Assembly: GCF_029167625.1 (NCBI RefSeq)
Contig: NZ_CP119145.1
Coordinates: 1,488,001-1,552,000, forward strand
DNA: 64,000 nucleotides
From: Streptomyces sp. AM 4-1-1
GTDB lineage: Bacteria > Actinomycetota > Actinomycetes > Streptomycetales > Streptomycetaceae
Direction: 5' to 3'
Shown: positions 1-8,103 of the stretch, in pieces
Position numbering within the stretch: the first letter of the stretch is position 1
Layout of the letters: every line of letters starts with the position of its first letter
Program-made: the position numbers and the translations under genes
The notes under the pieces: model-generated
Told to the model about the DNA's origin: nothing
The model's input: the letters and a program-made list of their open reading frames with translations, nothing else
Database searches by the model: none

Positions 1-182
1 TGGGCCATGACGTCGATCCGCCGGGCCGTGAAGGCCAGGTAGAAGCCGATCATGACACTCAGGCCGAAGGCGAGGGTGAGGGCGGTGGTGCCGACCGGCT
101 CCTTCGACCAGACGCCGTAGGTGACGGCGACGGCGAGCAGGAAGACGCTCAGCCAGAGGAACATCTTTCCCTGGAGCTTCAC
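1..182 (-). CDS. ctaF: Cytochrome c oxidase subunit IV, N-terminal part
   Basis: This is the first 60 or so codons of a small membrane subunit of the aa3-type cytochrome c oxidase; the gene runs off the left edge. The GTG start at 182-180 overlaps the TGA stop of ctaD as GTGA, so the two are translationally coupled. The visible protein begins with a short charged stretch (VKLQGK), then a hydrophobic helix (about residues 7-26) and a second hydrophobic stretch from about residue 37, as expected for the small actinobacterial subunit encoded directly after ctaD. The identification rests mainly on position and on the hydrophobic profile, because no catalytic residue is expected in this subunit. 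Confidence 0.8.
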   Translation of the reverse strand, partial: MKLQGKMFLWLSVFLLAVAVTYGVWSKEPVGTTALTLAFGLSVMIGFYLAFTARRIDVMA

Positions 183-1912
183 TTGCCGACCTCCTTGCCG
201 CCGACGAGCGCCTTCTCGTCCTCGGCGTGTCCCAACTGTTCGAGCGCGGTGATCTCCGGGTGGTGCAGATCGAACGCCGGGGATTCGGAGCGGATGCGCG
301 GCAGGGTGATGAAGTTGTGCCGGGGCGGCGGGCAGGACGTCGCCCATTCGAGCGAACGGCCGTAGCCCCACGGGTCGTCGACCTCGATCTTCTTGCCGTA
401 CTTGGCGGTCTTCCACACGTTGTAGAAGAACGGCAGGATCGACAGTCCGAGCAGGAACGAGGAGATCGTCGAGATCGTGTTCAGCGCGGTGAATCCGTCG
501 GCGGCCAGGTAGTCCGCGTACCGACGCGGCATTCCCTCGGCGCCGAGCCAGTGCTGGACCAGGAACGTGCCGTGGAAACCGATGAACAGCGTCCAGAAGG
601 TGATCTTGCCCAGGCGTTCGTCCAGCATCTTGCCGGTGAACTTCGGCCACCAGAAGTGGAAGCCGGAGAACATCGCGAAGACCACGGTGCCGAAGACGAC
701 GTAGTGGAAGTGCGCGACCACGAAGTACGAGTCCGAGACGTGGAAGTCCATCGGCGGCGAGGCCAGGATGACACCGGTCAGACCACCGAAGGTGAAGGTG
801 ATCAGGAAGCCGACGGCCCAGAGCATCGGTGTCTCGAAGGACAACGAGCCCTTCCACATCGTGCCGATCCAGTTGAAGAACTTCACCCCGGTGGGCACCG
901 CGATGAGGAACGTCATGAACGAGAAGAACGGCAGCAGCACCCCGCCGGTGACGTACATGTGGTGCGCCCACACCGTCACCGAGAGACCGGCGATGGAGAT
1001 GGTCGCGGCCACCAGGCCGATGTAGCCGAACATCGGCTTGCGGCTGAACACCGGGATCACTTCGGAAATGATCCCGAAGAAGGGCAGGGCGATGATGTAC
1101 ACCTCTGGATGGCCGAAGAACCAGAAGAGGTGTTGCCAGAGCAGTGCGCCGCCGTTGGAGGCGTCGAAGATATGTGCCCCGAATTTCCGATCCGCCTCCA
1201 GCGCGAAGAGCGCAGCGGCGAGCACCGGGAAGGCGAGCAGGACCAGCACACCGGTCAGCAGGACGTTCCACACGAAGATCGGCATGCGGAACATCGTCAT
1301 TCCGGGTGCGCGCATGCAGATGATCGTGGTGATGAAGTTGACCGAACCGAGGATCGTACCGAAGCCGGAGAAGGCCAGACCCATGATCCACATGTCCGCG
1401 CCGACGCCCGGCGAACGGACCGCGTCCGACAGCGGGGAGTAGGCGAACCAGCCGAAGTCGGCGGCGCCCTGCGGGGTGATGAACCCGGCCACCGCGATCA
1501 GCGAGCCGAAGAGGTACAGCCAGTACGCGAACATGTTCAGCCGAGGGAACGCCACGTCGGGCGCGCCGATCTGGAGCGGCATGATCCAGTTCGCGAACCC
1601 GGCGAACAACGGCGTCGCGAACATCAGCAGCATGATCGTGCCGTGCATCGTGAACGCCTGGTTGAACTGCTCGTTCGACATGATCTGCGTGCCGGGCCTG
1701 GCGAGCTCGGCGCGCATGAAGAGCGCCATCAGACCGCCGATGCAGAAGAACGCGAACGACGTGACCAGGTACATCGTGCCGATCGTCTTGTGGTCAGTGG
1801 TGGTCAACCACTTGATGACGACGCTTCCCGGCTGCTTGCGCCGGACCGGCAGCTGGTCCTCGTACGAGTCGTCTGCTGCCGCGGCACCCTGAGGTTCGTT
1901 GAGGATGCTCAC
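179..1912 (-). CDS. ctaD: Cytochrome c oxidase subunit I
   Basis: Catalytic haem-copper subunit of the aa3 terminal oxidase, 577 residues, about twelve membrane helices; it reduces O2 to water and pumps protons. Diagnostic segments are [11 protein letters not shown] (CuB histidine and cross-linked tyrosine), AHHMYVTG (the two other CuB histidines) and VVAHFHYV (haem histidines). The GTG start at 1912 (protein VSILNEP...) is chosen because it overlaps the TGA of ctaC as GTGA; the reading frame stays open further upstream but only through ctaC. Downstream the stop overlaps the ctaF start. The three genes therefore form a tight operon ctaC-ctaD-ctaF reading leftwards. Confidence 0.97.
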   Translation of the reverse strand: MSILNEPQGAAAADDSYEDQLPVRRKQPGSVVIKWLTTTDHKTIGTMYLVTSFAFFCIGGLMALFMRAELARPGTQIMSNEQFNQAFTMHGTIMLLMFATPLFAGFANWIMPLQIGAPDVAFPRLNMFAYWLYLFGSLIAVAGFITPQGAADFGWFAYSPLSDAVRSPGVGADMWIMGLAFSGFGTILGSVNFITTIICMRAPGMTMFRMPIFVWNVLLTGVLVLLAFPVLAAALFALEADRKFGAHIFDASNGGALLWQHLFWFFGHPEVYIIALPFFGIISEVIPVFSRKPMFGYIGLVAATISIAGLSVTVWAHHMYVTGGVLLPFFSFMTFLIAVPTGVKFFNWIGTMWKGSLSFETPMLWAVGFLITFTFGGLTGVILASPPMDFHVSDSYFVVAHFHYVVFGTVVFAMFSGFHFWWPKFTGKMLDERLGKITFWTLFIGFHGTFLVQHWLGAEGMPRRYADYLAADGFTALNTISTISSFLLGLSILPFFYNVWKTAKYGKKIEVDDPWGYGRSLEWATSCPPPRHNFITLPRIRSESPAFDLHHPEITALEQLGHAEDEKALVGGKEVGK

Positions 1913-2871
1913 AGTTTGTTCGTCTCCGCATTCCTGGCCGGGTCCGTCTGCGCGATACCGGCCGGCACATAGCCCGTCTGGCCCTTCTTCGCCAGCTCCT
2001 TGAGGTGCGCCTGGTAGCGCTCCGGGGAGACGATCTTGACGTTGAAGAGCATCCGGGAGTGGTCGACGCCGCAGAGCTCGGCGCACTTGCCCATGTAGGT
2101 GCCCTCCATGCTCGGAGTCACCTCGAAGGAGTTGGTGTGGCCCGGAATGACGTCCTGCTTCATGAGGAACGGCACCACCCAGAAGGAGTGGATGACGTCA
2201 CGCGAGGTCAGGACGAAACGAACCCTCTCGCCCTTCGGCAGCCACAGGGTCGGGCCCGGGTTGCCGTTCTGCGGGTTACGGGTGCCGGGGACACCGATGT
2301 CGTACACACCTTCGGCTCCCTTGGGGAAGTCCTTCTGGAGCCTGTCCGGGATGGCCCCGATCTCCTTGGAGTTCTCGGACCCGGTGGCGGGGTCCCCGTC
2401 CACGTCCTCGATGTAGTTGAAGCCCCAGCTCCACTGGAAGCCCACCACGTTGATGGTGTGGGTGGTCTTCGGGGAGAGTTCGAGGAGCTTCGACTCGTCG
2501 CGGGCGGTGAAGTAGAAGAGCACCGAGACGATGATGAGGGGGACCACGGTGTACAACGCCTCGATGGGCATGTTGTACCGGGTCTGCGGAGGTACCTCCA
2601 CCTTGGTCCGGCTACGCCGGTGGAAGATGACGCTCCAGATGATCAGTCCCCAGACCAGCACGCCCGTGGCGAGCGCTGCCGCCCACGAGCCCTGCCAGAG
2701 GGAGAGGATGCGAGGAGCCTCTTCCGTTACCGGTGTGGGCATACCAAGGCGGGGAAAGTCCTTGTACGAGCAACCGGTGGCGGTCGCAAGAATAAGGCCC
2801 GCAGTCAGCACCTGCGGCAGCTTCCGCCGCATCGGGCGCCGCGACGAGCGGTCGGAGCCGTTGGGACTCAC
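1909..2871 (-). CDS. ctaC: Cytochrome c oxidase subunit II, lipoprotein type
   Basis: Electron-entry subunit of the aa3 oxidase, 320 residues. The N-terminus is a basic signal peptide ending in a lipobox (TATGC around residue 34), followed by two membrane helices (about residues 60-80 and 105-125) and an extracytoplasmic cupredoxin domain. The binuclear CuA site is visible near the C-terminus as [12 protein letters not shown] (two Cys, Glu, His and Met ligands), preceded by DVIHSFWV with the other His. It takes electrons from the membrane-bound cytochrome c of the bcc complex. First gene of the leftward cta operon; its promoter must lie in the 270-bp gap to the desulfurase gene. Confidence 0.96.
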   Translation of the reverse strand: MSPNGSDRSSRRPMRRKLPQVLTAGLILATATGCSYKDFPRLGMPTPVTEEAPRILSLWQGSWAAALATGVLVWGLIIWSVIFHRRSRTKVEVPPQTRYNMPIEALYTVVPLIIVSVLFYFTARDESKLLELSPKTTHTINVVGFQWSWGFNYIEDVDGDPATGSENSKEIGAIPDRLQKDFPKGAEGVYDIGVPGTRNPQNGNPGPTLWLPKGERVRFVLTSRDVIHSFWVVPFLMKQDVIPGHTNSFEVTPSMEGTYMGKCAELCGVDHSRMLFNVKIVSPERYQAHLKELAKKGQTGYVPAGIAQTDPARNAETNKL

Positions 2872-2975
2872 GTAGCGCCTTCCCGAGAGTCTCGCCCGCG
2901 CGGTAGGTGCGGCCGTCTCACACGTCGGTCGCCGGCCCTGACGCGGGCAGGGGTTTGGATGTTTATGCGGACCAA

Positions 2976-2991
2976 ACCCTACTGGACGCTA
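2976..2991 (-). promoter_or_regulatory. Possible -10 elements for the ctaC operon
   Basis: On the minus strand two overlapping TANNNT hexamers occur, TAGCGT (2991-2986) and TAGGGT (2981-2976), about 105-120 bp before ctaC. No convincing -35 is visible. The rest of the 2872-3141 gap is GC-rich and shows nothing else that I can name. Confidence 0.3.
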
Positions 2992-3129
2992 TTTGGGGTC
3001 GCGCGGGGAGGGTGCCCAACGCGCCGCCCGACCCACCGAAGAGGTGGAATCCGGGTGTGCTGGAGCCATCTGACGCCTCCTCTTCCGGCCGGACCGGCGG
3101 CCCGCGCGGACCGGCGGAGGCCCGCGGGC

Positions 3130-3135
3130 TAGCGT
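3130..3135 (+). promoter_or_regulatory. -10 element, probable leaderless promoter
   Basis: TAGCGT lies 6 nt before the GTG start of the desulfurase-TusA gene and no Shine-Dalgarno sequence is present, so transcription probably begins at the start codon. No clear -35 is visible. Confidence 0.5.
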
Positions 3136-3141
3136 GACCGT

Positions 3142-4524
3142 GTGCCCTACTTCGACGCCGCCTCCTCCGCTCCCCTGCATCCGGTCGCCCGTCAGGCGCT
3201 GCTTGCCTCGTTGGACGAGGGCTGGGCCGATCCGGCCCGGCTCTACCGGGAGGGGCGGCGGGCCGGGCTGCTGCTCGACGCGGCCCGGGAGGCGGCCGCC
3301 GAGGCGGTCGGATGCCGTCCCGACGAGCTGGCGTTCACCTCGTCGGGGACCGCCGCGGTGCACTCCGGAATTTCCGGAGCCCTCGCGGCGCGTCGGCGTG
3401 TCGGGGGCCATGTGGTGGCCTCGACTGTCGAACACTCGTCCGTACTCCACTCGGTCGCGGCCCATGAGGCGCGCGGCGGCTCGCGTTCCGAGGTGGCGGT
3501 CGGCCGGACCGGCGCGGTGACGGCGGAGGGGTACACAGACGCGCTGCGCGAGGACACCGCGCTGGCCTGCCTCCAGTCCGCCAACCACGAGGTGGGCACG
3601 GAACAGCCGGTGGCCGAGGTAGCGGAGGTCTGCCGCGCGGCGGGGGTGCCGCTGCTGGTGGACGCGGCGCAGTCGCTGGGGTGGGCCCAGGTGCCGGGCG
3701 CCTGGTCGCTGCTGGCGGCGAGCGCCCACAAGTGGGGCGGTCCCGCCGGGGTGGGGCTGCTCGTCGTGCGCAAGGGCGTCAGATTCGCGCCCCAAGGCCC
3801 GGCCGACGAGCGCGAGTCGGGGCGGGCGGCCGGTTTCGAGAACATTCCGGCGATCGTGGCGGCGGCGGCCTCGCTGCGGGCGGTACGCGCCGAGGCCGCG
3901 GCGGAGGCCGTACGGCTGCGGGCGCTGGTGGACCGCGTCCGGGCCCGGGTGCCCGAGTTGGTGCCCGATGTGGAGGTGGTCGGTGATCCGGTGCGGCGGC
4001 TGCCGCATCTGGTGACCTTCTCCTGTCTCTATGCCGACGGGGAGACCCTGCTCCACGCGCTCGACCGGGCGGGGTTCTCCGCGTCGTCCGGCTCGTCCTG
4101 CACGAGCGGCACGCTGACGCCGAGCCATGTGCTGCGGGCGATGGGGGTGCTGTCCGAGGGCAATGTGCGGGTGTCGCTGCCGACCGGTACCTCCGACGCG
4201 GACGTCGACCGGTTCCTCGATGCGCTGCCGGGGCTGGTGGCGGGCGTACGGGAGTCGCTGGGAGCTCCCGTACCGCGGACGCAGACGTCCGCGACGGCGG
4301 ATTCGCTGGTGATCGACGTGCTGGGGGAACGCTGTCCGGTTCCGGTCATCGAGCTGGCGAAGGTGATCGGGGACGTGCCGGTCGGCGGGACGGTGACCGT
4401 CCTCTCCGACGACGAGGTGGCGGGTCTCGACATCCCGGCGTGGTGCTGGATGCGCGAGCAGGAGTACGTCGGCGAGCGGCCGGCGGACCGGGGCGTGGCC
4501 CATGTGGTCCGCCGGCTCAGCTGA
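3142..4524 (+). CDS. Cysteine desulfurase fused to a TusA-type sulfur carrier
   Basis: 460 residues in two domains. Residues 1-370 are a NifS/IscS-type PLP-dependent cysteine desulfurase: PLP lysine K197 in SAHKWGG, PLP-stacking region VEHSSV (His98), D174 and Q177 in VDAAQ, and the catalytic cysteine C320 in SSGSSCTSG. Residues about 388-460 are a TusA/SirA domain with its CPxP motif (ERCPVPVIE, Cys398). The fusion suggests that persulfide formed on C320 is handed directly to C398 for downstream sulfur transfer (inference). GTG start at 3142; ends in the stem of a terminator shared with adoK. The sulfur acceptor is unknown; neighbours (ErpA, NadA, oxidase) use iron-sulfur clusters or metals. 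Confidence 0.9.
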   Translation: MPYFDAASSAPLHPVARQALLASLDEGWADPARLYREGRRAGLLLDAAREAAAEAVGCRPDELAFTSSGTAAVHSGISGALAARRRVGGHVVASTVEHSSVLHSVAAHEARGGSRSEVAVGRTGAVTAEGYTDALREDTALACLQSANHEVGTEQPVAEVAEVCRAAGVPLLVDAAQSLGWAQVPGAWSLLAASAHKWGGPAGVGLLVVRKGVRFAPQGPADERESGRAAGFENIPAIVAAAASLRAVRAEAAAEAVRLRALVDRVRARVPELVPDVEVVGDPVRRLPHLVTFSCLYADGETLLHALDRAGFSASSGSSCTSGTLTPSHVLRAMGVLSEGNVRVSLPTGTSDADVDRFLDALPGLVAGVRESLGAPVPRTQTSATADSLVIDVLGERCPVPVIELAKVIGDVPVGGTVTVLSDDEVAGLDIPAWCWMREQEYVGERPADRGVAHVVRRLS

Positions 4525-4560
4525 GGGGTGTCCCGCGACCTCCGGCGGGACACCCCTCAG
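4521..4560. terminator. Bidirectional hairpin between desulfurase-TusA and adoK
   Basis: Perfect 16-bp stem (4521-4536 with 4545-4560) and 8-nt loop. The left arm contains the TGA stop of the plus-strand gene; the converging adoK gene ends at 4594. Confidence 0.85.
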
Positions 4561-4593
4561 GTTCTTCCGTTCCGAACGGGCCGGGCGGGTCCG

Positions 4594-5568
4594 TCAGACG
4601 AGGTGCGTGCGGACCTCGTCGGCGGCCTCGTCCCCGTACGCCTTGGTGAAGCGGTCCATGAAGTGGGTGCGGCGCATCGTGTACTCCTGGGTGCCGAGCG
4701 TCTCGATGACCAGCGTGGCCAGCATGCAGCCGACCTGCGCCGCCCGCTCCAGGCCGACGCCCCAGGAGAGGCCGGAGAGGAAACCGGCCCGGAAGGCGTC
4801 ACCGACGCCGGTCGGGTCGACCTTCGCCTCCTCGTCGGGGCAGCCCACCTCGATGGGGTCCTCGCCGACCCGCTCGATGCGGACGCCGCGGGCGCCGAGG
4901 GTGGTGACGCGGTGGCCGACCTTGCCCAGGATCTCCTCGTCGCTCCAGCCGGTCTTCGACTCGATGAGGCCCTTCTCGTACTCGTTGGAGAAGAGATAGG
5001 TGGCGCCGTCGAGGAGGATACGGATCTCCTCGCCGTCCATCCGCGCGATCTGCTGCGAGAAGTCGGCGGCGAAGGGGATGCCCCGGGAGCGGCACTCCTC
5101 GGTGTGGCGGAGCATCGCCTCCGGGTCGTCCGCGCCGACCGACACGAGGTCCAGGCCGCCGACGCGGTCGGCGACGGACTTCAGTTCGATCAGCCGCGCC
5201 TCGCTCATCGCGCCCGTGTAGAAGGAGCCGATCTGGTTGTGGTCGGCGTCCGTCGTGCACACGAAGCGGGCGGTGTGCAGGACCTCGGAGATCCGGACCG
5301 AACCGGTGTCGACGCCGTGGCGGTCGAGCCAGGCGCGGTATTCGTCGAAGTCGGAGCCCGCGGCGCCGACCAGGATCGGGGCGGTGCCGAGCAGGCCCAT
5401 GCCGAAGCAGATGTTGGCGGCGACACCGCCCCGGCGCACGTCGAGATTGTCGACCAGGAACGAGAGCGAGACCGTGTGCAGCTGCTCCGCGACCAGTTGG
5501 TCGGCGAAGCGGCCGGGGAAGGTCATGAGGTGGTCGGTGGCGATGGAACCGGTGACTGCGATTCGCAC
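4594..5568 (-). CDS. adoK: PfkB-family adenosine kinase
   Basis: 324-residue ribokinase-fold sugar kinase. N-terminal substrate region GGVAANICFGMGLLG and the C-terminal PfkB signature with the catalytic Asp in DPTGVGDAFRAGF are both present. The length and the position beside cytochrome oxidase genes and a HesB/ErpA gene match the mycobacterial adenosine kinase (Rv2202c) neighbourhood, so adenosine phosphorylation to AMP (purine salvage) is the best guess; other carbohydrate substrates are possible. The GTG start at 5568 (VRIAVTGS...) is chosen because the family begins at this strand; the frame is open upstream but low in similarity. Transcribed leftwards from the 5569-5889 gap. Confidence 0.87.
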   Translation of the reverse strand: MRIAVTGSIATDHLMTFPGRFADQLVAEQLHTVSLSFLVDNLDVRRGGVAANICFGMGLLGTAPILVGAAGSDFDEYRAWLDRHGVDTGSVRISEVLHTARFVCTTDADHNQIGSFYTGAMSEARLIELKSVADRVGGLDLVSVGADDPEAMLRHTEECRSRGIPFAADFSQQIARMDGEEIRILLDGATYLFSNEYEKGLIESKTGWSDEEILGKVGHRVTTLGARGVRIERVGEDPIEVGCPDEEAKVDPTGVGDAFRAGFLSGLSWGVGLERAAQVGCMLATLVIETLGTQEYTMRRTHFMDRFTKAYGDEAADEVRTHLV

Positions 5569-5641
5569 GGGAGGCTGCTCCTGCGGAAGTCGGAGAAGCG
5601 GCCCGCACAGGGCCGCTCGCTCCGGGACGGCGTGACAGTTC

Positions 5642-5647
5642 ACGCTA
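5642..5647 (-). promoter_or_regulatory. Possible -10 element for adoK
   Basis: TAGCGT on the minus strand about 75 bp before the adoK start. The rest of the 5569-5889 divergent gap holds no hairpin or repeat I can support, apart from an AAGGAG ribosome site (about 5877-5882) for the plus-strand gene at 5890. Confidence 0.35.
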
Positions 5648-5889
5648 CCCGCTGACGGGTCGCGTCCAGAAGTGGAGGAAACCACCCGTTAGCCGGACTT
5701 TCCCCCGAAGACGGGTGAGGAGCCTGGGGCAGGTGTGCCGGACCGGAGCGGCCCCGGGGCCCACCGGGCCGGTGAGCCGCCGGATTCGACAGGGGGGGAA
5801 CCGCTCGCTCCGCCGCTCCGTCCCACCTCCGTCCCCCGTACCAGGGGGAGATGGGCACGTGACGACAACGCAGTCGAAGGAGCGATCCC

Positions 5890-7305
5890 GTGAGCACCGA
5901 GCGATCCGACAACGACGTGACCGGCACCCGGAGGCGACGTTCGCCGTTCGCCGTGGCCTCGGTGGCGGCGGCCGTGCTGCTGGCCGGGGGCGGCGGGGCG
6001 TACTGGGCCGCCGCCGCCTCGGGCGGTGGTGGTGACAGCGCGGACTCCACCCCGGCCGCCGGCACCGGTGGCACTCCTCCCGCACTGGTCCTGGACGGCC
6101 CCGGGGACGGCACCTCGCGGGGCATCGCGCCCGGTGAGCCGGACCCCACCGGCGGCGGGGTGGTCTACCGTGCGGCGGGTCCGCTGCCGGACGGTCCCGG
6201 CCGGGCCGCCGTACGGCACGCGCGGGGCACCGTGTCGGCCGACGAGGTGGCCCGGCTGGCGAGGGCGCTGGACGTGGCGGGCACTCCGGTGCGTTCGGGC
6301 ACGGACTGGACGGTGGGGTCGGGTGGGGACGGCTCCGGGCCGTTCCTCCGGGTGGGACAACAGGCGCCCGGCACCTGGACGTTCGCCCGCCACGGCTCGG
6401 GCGGTACGGACAACTGCCGCAAGGGGCCGACGTGTTCGAGTGGCGAGCTGGGCGGGACCCCGGTGAGCGAGCAGGCCGCGAAGTCGGTCGCCGCGCCCGT
6501 GCTGAAGGCGCTCGGCCAGGGTGACGCCTCGCTCGACGCGGGCCAGCTGATGGGCGGCGTGCGGGTGGTGAACGCCGACCCGAAGGCGGACGGGCTGCCC
6601 ACGTACGGCTGGTCGACCGGGGTGCAGGTGGGCCCCGGCGGTGATGTGGTGGGCGGCAGTGGACAGTTGAAGGGGCTGACGAAGGGGGCCGAGTATCCGG
6701 TGATCAGCGCGGGCGACGCGCTGAAGCAGCTGAACGGGCGCGACCGGAGGGGCGGGCACGTGGAGATCGGCGGTTGCGCCACTCCCGTACCGGATTCGAG
6801 TGACCTGAAGGCGCCCCGGACACCGTGCGCACCGCGGACCGGCACGACGACGGTGACGATCGACAAGGCGGTGTTCGGTCTGTCCGCCCAGTACGCCAAC
6901 GGGCAGCGGGTCCTCGTGCCGTCGTGGCTGTTCTCCACCCGGCCGGTCACGGGCGGGCCGGGCAGCACCATCGCACAGGTCGCGGTGGACCCGGCGTCGC
7001 TGGTGATGCCGGGGCCGCCCGCGAAGGCCTCCCCCGCCGCACCGCAGTCGCGTGTCACGTCGTACGGCGTGGAGGGACGGACGCTGACGGTGACGTTCTG
7101 GGGCGGGGTGTGCGACACGTACCGGGCGAGCGCGGTCGAGGACGACGACACGGTACGGGTGACGGTCACCAAGTCCCCGTCGCAGACGAAGAGGGCCTGC
7201 GTGATGATCGCGAAGCAGCTGACCCGGCCGGTGACGCTGGACGCCCCGCTCGGTGACCGGAAGGTGGTCGACGCGGCGTCGGGCAGCGCGGTTCCGCTCG
7301 CCTGA
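5890..7305 (+). CDS. Conserved membrane-anchored or secreted protein of unknown function
   Basis: 471 residues. A short polar N-terminus ending in RRRR is followed by one hydrophobic helix (about residues 19-42), then a Gly/Ser/Pro linker and a long extracytoplasmic region without a recognisable catalytic motif. Four cysteines in pairs (NCRKGPTC near residue 178; GGCATP and TPCAP near residue 300) plus VCD and RACV in the C-terminal part suggest disulfide bonds outside the cell. GTG start 5890 is preceded by a good GAAGGAG ribosome site. It lies between adoK and the erpA-nadA pair and ends at a strong terminator. I do not recognise the family and give no function. Confidence 0.8.
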   Translation: MSTERSDNDVTGTRRRRSPFAVASVAAAVLLAGGGGAYWAAAASGGGGDSADSTPAAGTGGTPPALVLDGPGDGTSRGIAPGEPDPTGGGVVYRAAGPLPDGPGRAAVRHARGTVSADEVARLARALDVAGTPVRSGTDWTVGSGGDGSGPFLRVGQQAPGTWTFARHGSGGTDNCRKGPTCSSGELGGTPVSEQAAKSVAAPVLKALGQGDASLDAGQLMGGVRVVNADPKADGLPTYGWSTGVQVGPGGDVVGGSGQLKGLTKGAEYPVISAGDALKQLNGRDRRGGHVEIGGCATPVPDSSDLKAPRTPCAPRTGTTTVTIDKAVFGLSAQYANGQRVLVPSWLFSTRPVTGGPGSTIAQVAVDPASLVMPGPPAKASPAAPQSRVTSYGVEGRTLTVTFWGGVCDTYRASAVEDDDTVRVTVTKSPSQTKRACVMIAKQLTRPVTLDAPLGDRKVVDAASGSAVPLA

Positions 7306-7334
7306 CCGCCCCTGCCGCGCCTCGCCCGCGCCCG

Positions 7335-7399
7335 CGCGCGGACACGACAGCGGCGGCGGCCCCGGGTTCCGGGGCCGCCGCCGCTGTCGTGTCCGCGCG
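7335..7399. terminator. 31-bp perfect-stem bidirectional terminator
   Basis: Arms 7335-7365 and 7369-7399 are perfectly complementary with only a 3-nt loop (gtt). It sits between the converging secreted-protein gene (stop 7305) and erpA (stop 7442). Confidence 0.9.
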
Positions 7400-7441
7400 G
7401 GTCCTTGAGGCCGGTGCCGGGCCCCGCCGAGGACGCGGTGC

Positions 7442-7798
7442 TCAGCTGAAGGAGTCACCACAGGCGCAGGAACCCGTGGCGTTCGGGTTGTCGATGGTGA
7501 AGCCCTGCTTCTCGATGGTGTCGACGAAGTCGATGGAGGCGCCACCGAGGTACGGGGCGCTCATGCGGTCGGTCACGACCTTGACGCCACCGAAGTCCTT
7601 CACGACGTCCCCGTCGAGCGAGCGCTCGTCGAAGAAGAGCTGGTAGCGCAGGCCGGAGCAACCGCCGGGCTGGACGGCGACGCGCAGCGCCAGGTCGTCA
7701 CGGCCCTCCTGCTCCAGCAGGCCCTTGACCTTGGCGGCGGCGGCGTCGGACAGGAGGATGCCGTCGCTCACGGTGGTGGTCTCGTCCGATACGGACAT
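7442..7798 (-). CDS. erpA: Iron-sulfur cluster insertion protein, ErpA/HesB type
   Basis: 118-residue A-type carrier. It has the three conserved cluster cysteines: C47 in GGCSGLRY and C111/C113 in GSCACGDSF. Such proteins receive clusters from the Suf system and pass them to apo-enzymes. The ATG at 7798 follows a GGGAGAAG ribosome site; a longer reading frame to 7894 lacks family character. It is divergent from nadA, whose product needs a [4Fe-4S] cluster, so it may serve NadA directly (inference). The stop lies just beyond the 31-bp terminator. Confidence 0.95.
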   Translation of the reverse strand: MSVSDETTTVSDGILLSDAAAAKVKGLLEQEGRDDLALRVAVQPGGCSGLRYQLFFDERSLDGDVVKDFGGVKVVTDRMSAPYLGGASIDFVDTIEKQGFTIDNPNATGSCACGDSFS

Positions 7799-8000
7799 CT
7801 GCTTCTCTCCCGGGTTGTACGGACTGCTTGCCGACGTGTGCAACCGTCGGGGCCGCGGATTCATTCCGGGCCGAGCGCTTGCCTGTTCCTTCATGCTCGC
7901 ACACCGGGCGCGGCAGCGGGGGTGCGCGGGGGTCCCGATCGTCCGGGCCGGAATGCGTCACATCGACGCTATCGGCATCGTCAAAGTGACGTGAAGCGGT

Positions 8001-8006
8001 TATGAT
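8001..8006 (+). promoter_or_regulatory. -10 element of the nadA promoter in an AT-rich patch
   Basis: TATGAT sits in an unusually AT-rich stretch (about 7995-8030) between the divergent erpA and nadA genes. TGACGT (7987-7992) and ACGTCA (8012-8017) form a 6-bp inverted repeat around it, a possible operator for a NAD-responsive repressor; the repressor is unknown. Confidence 0.5.
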
Positions 8007-8103
8007 AGATAACGTCAATTAGACGAAAAGGCTTCCCGGTGCGGGCTCCGGCTCCCCGGAGCGGCTTCGCCGCACTGATCGATGAGAAGAAAGGGTGCGT
8101 GTC

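Noticed and set aside
8095..8103. GTG 8095 as the nadA start
   Set aside because: It overlaps the AGAAAGG ribosome site that is correctly spaced for GTG 8104.
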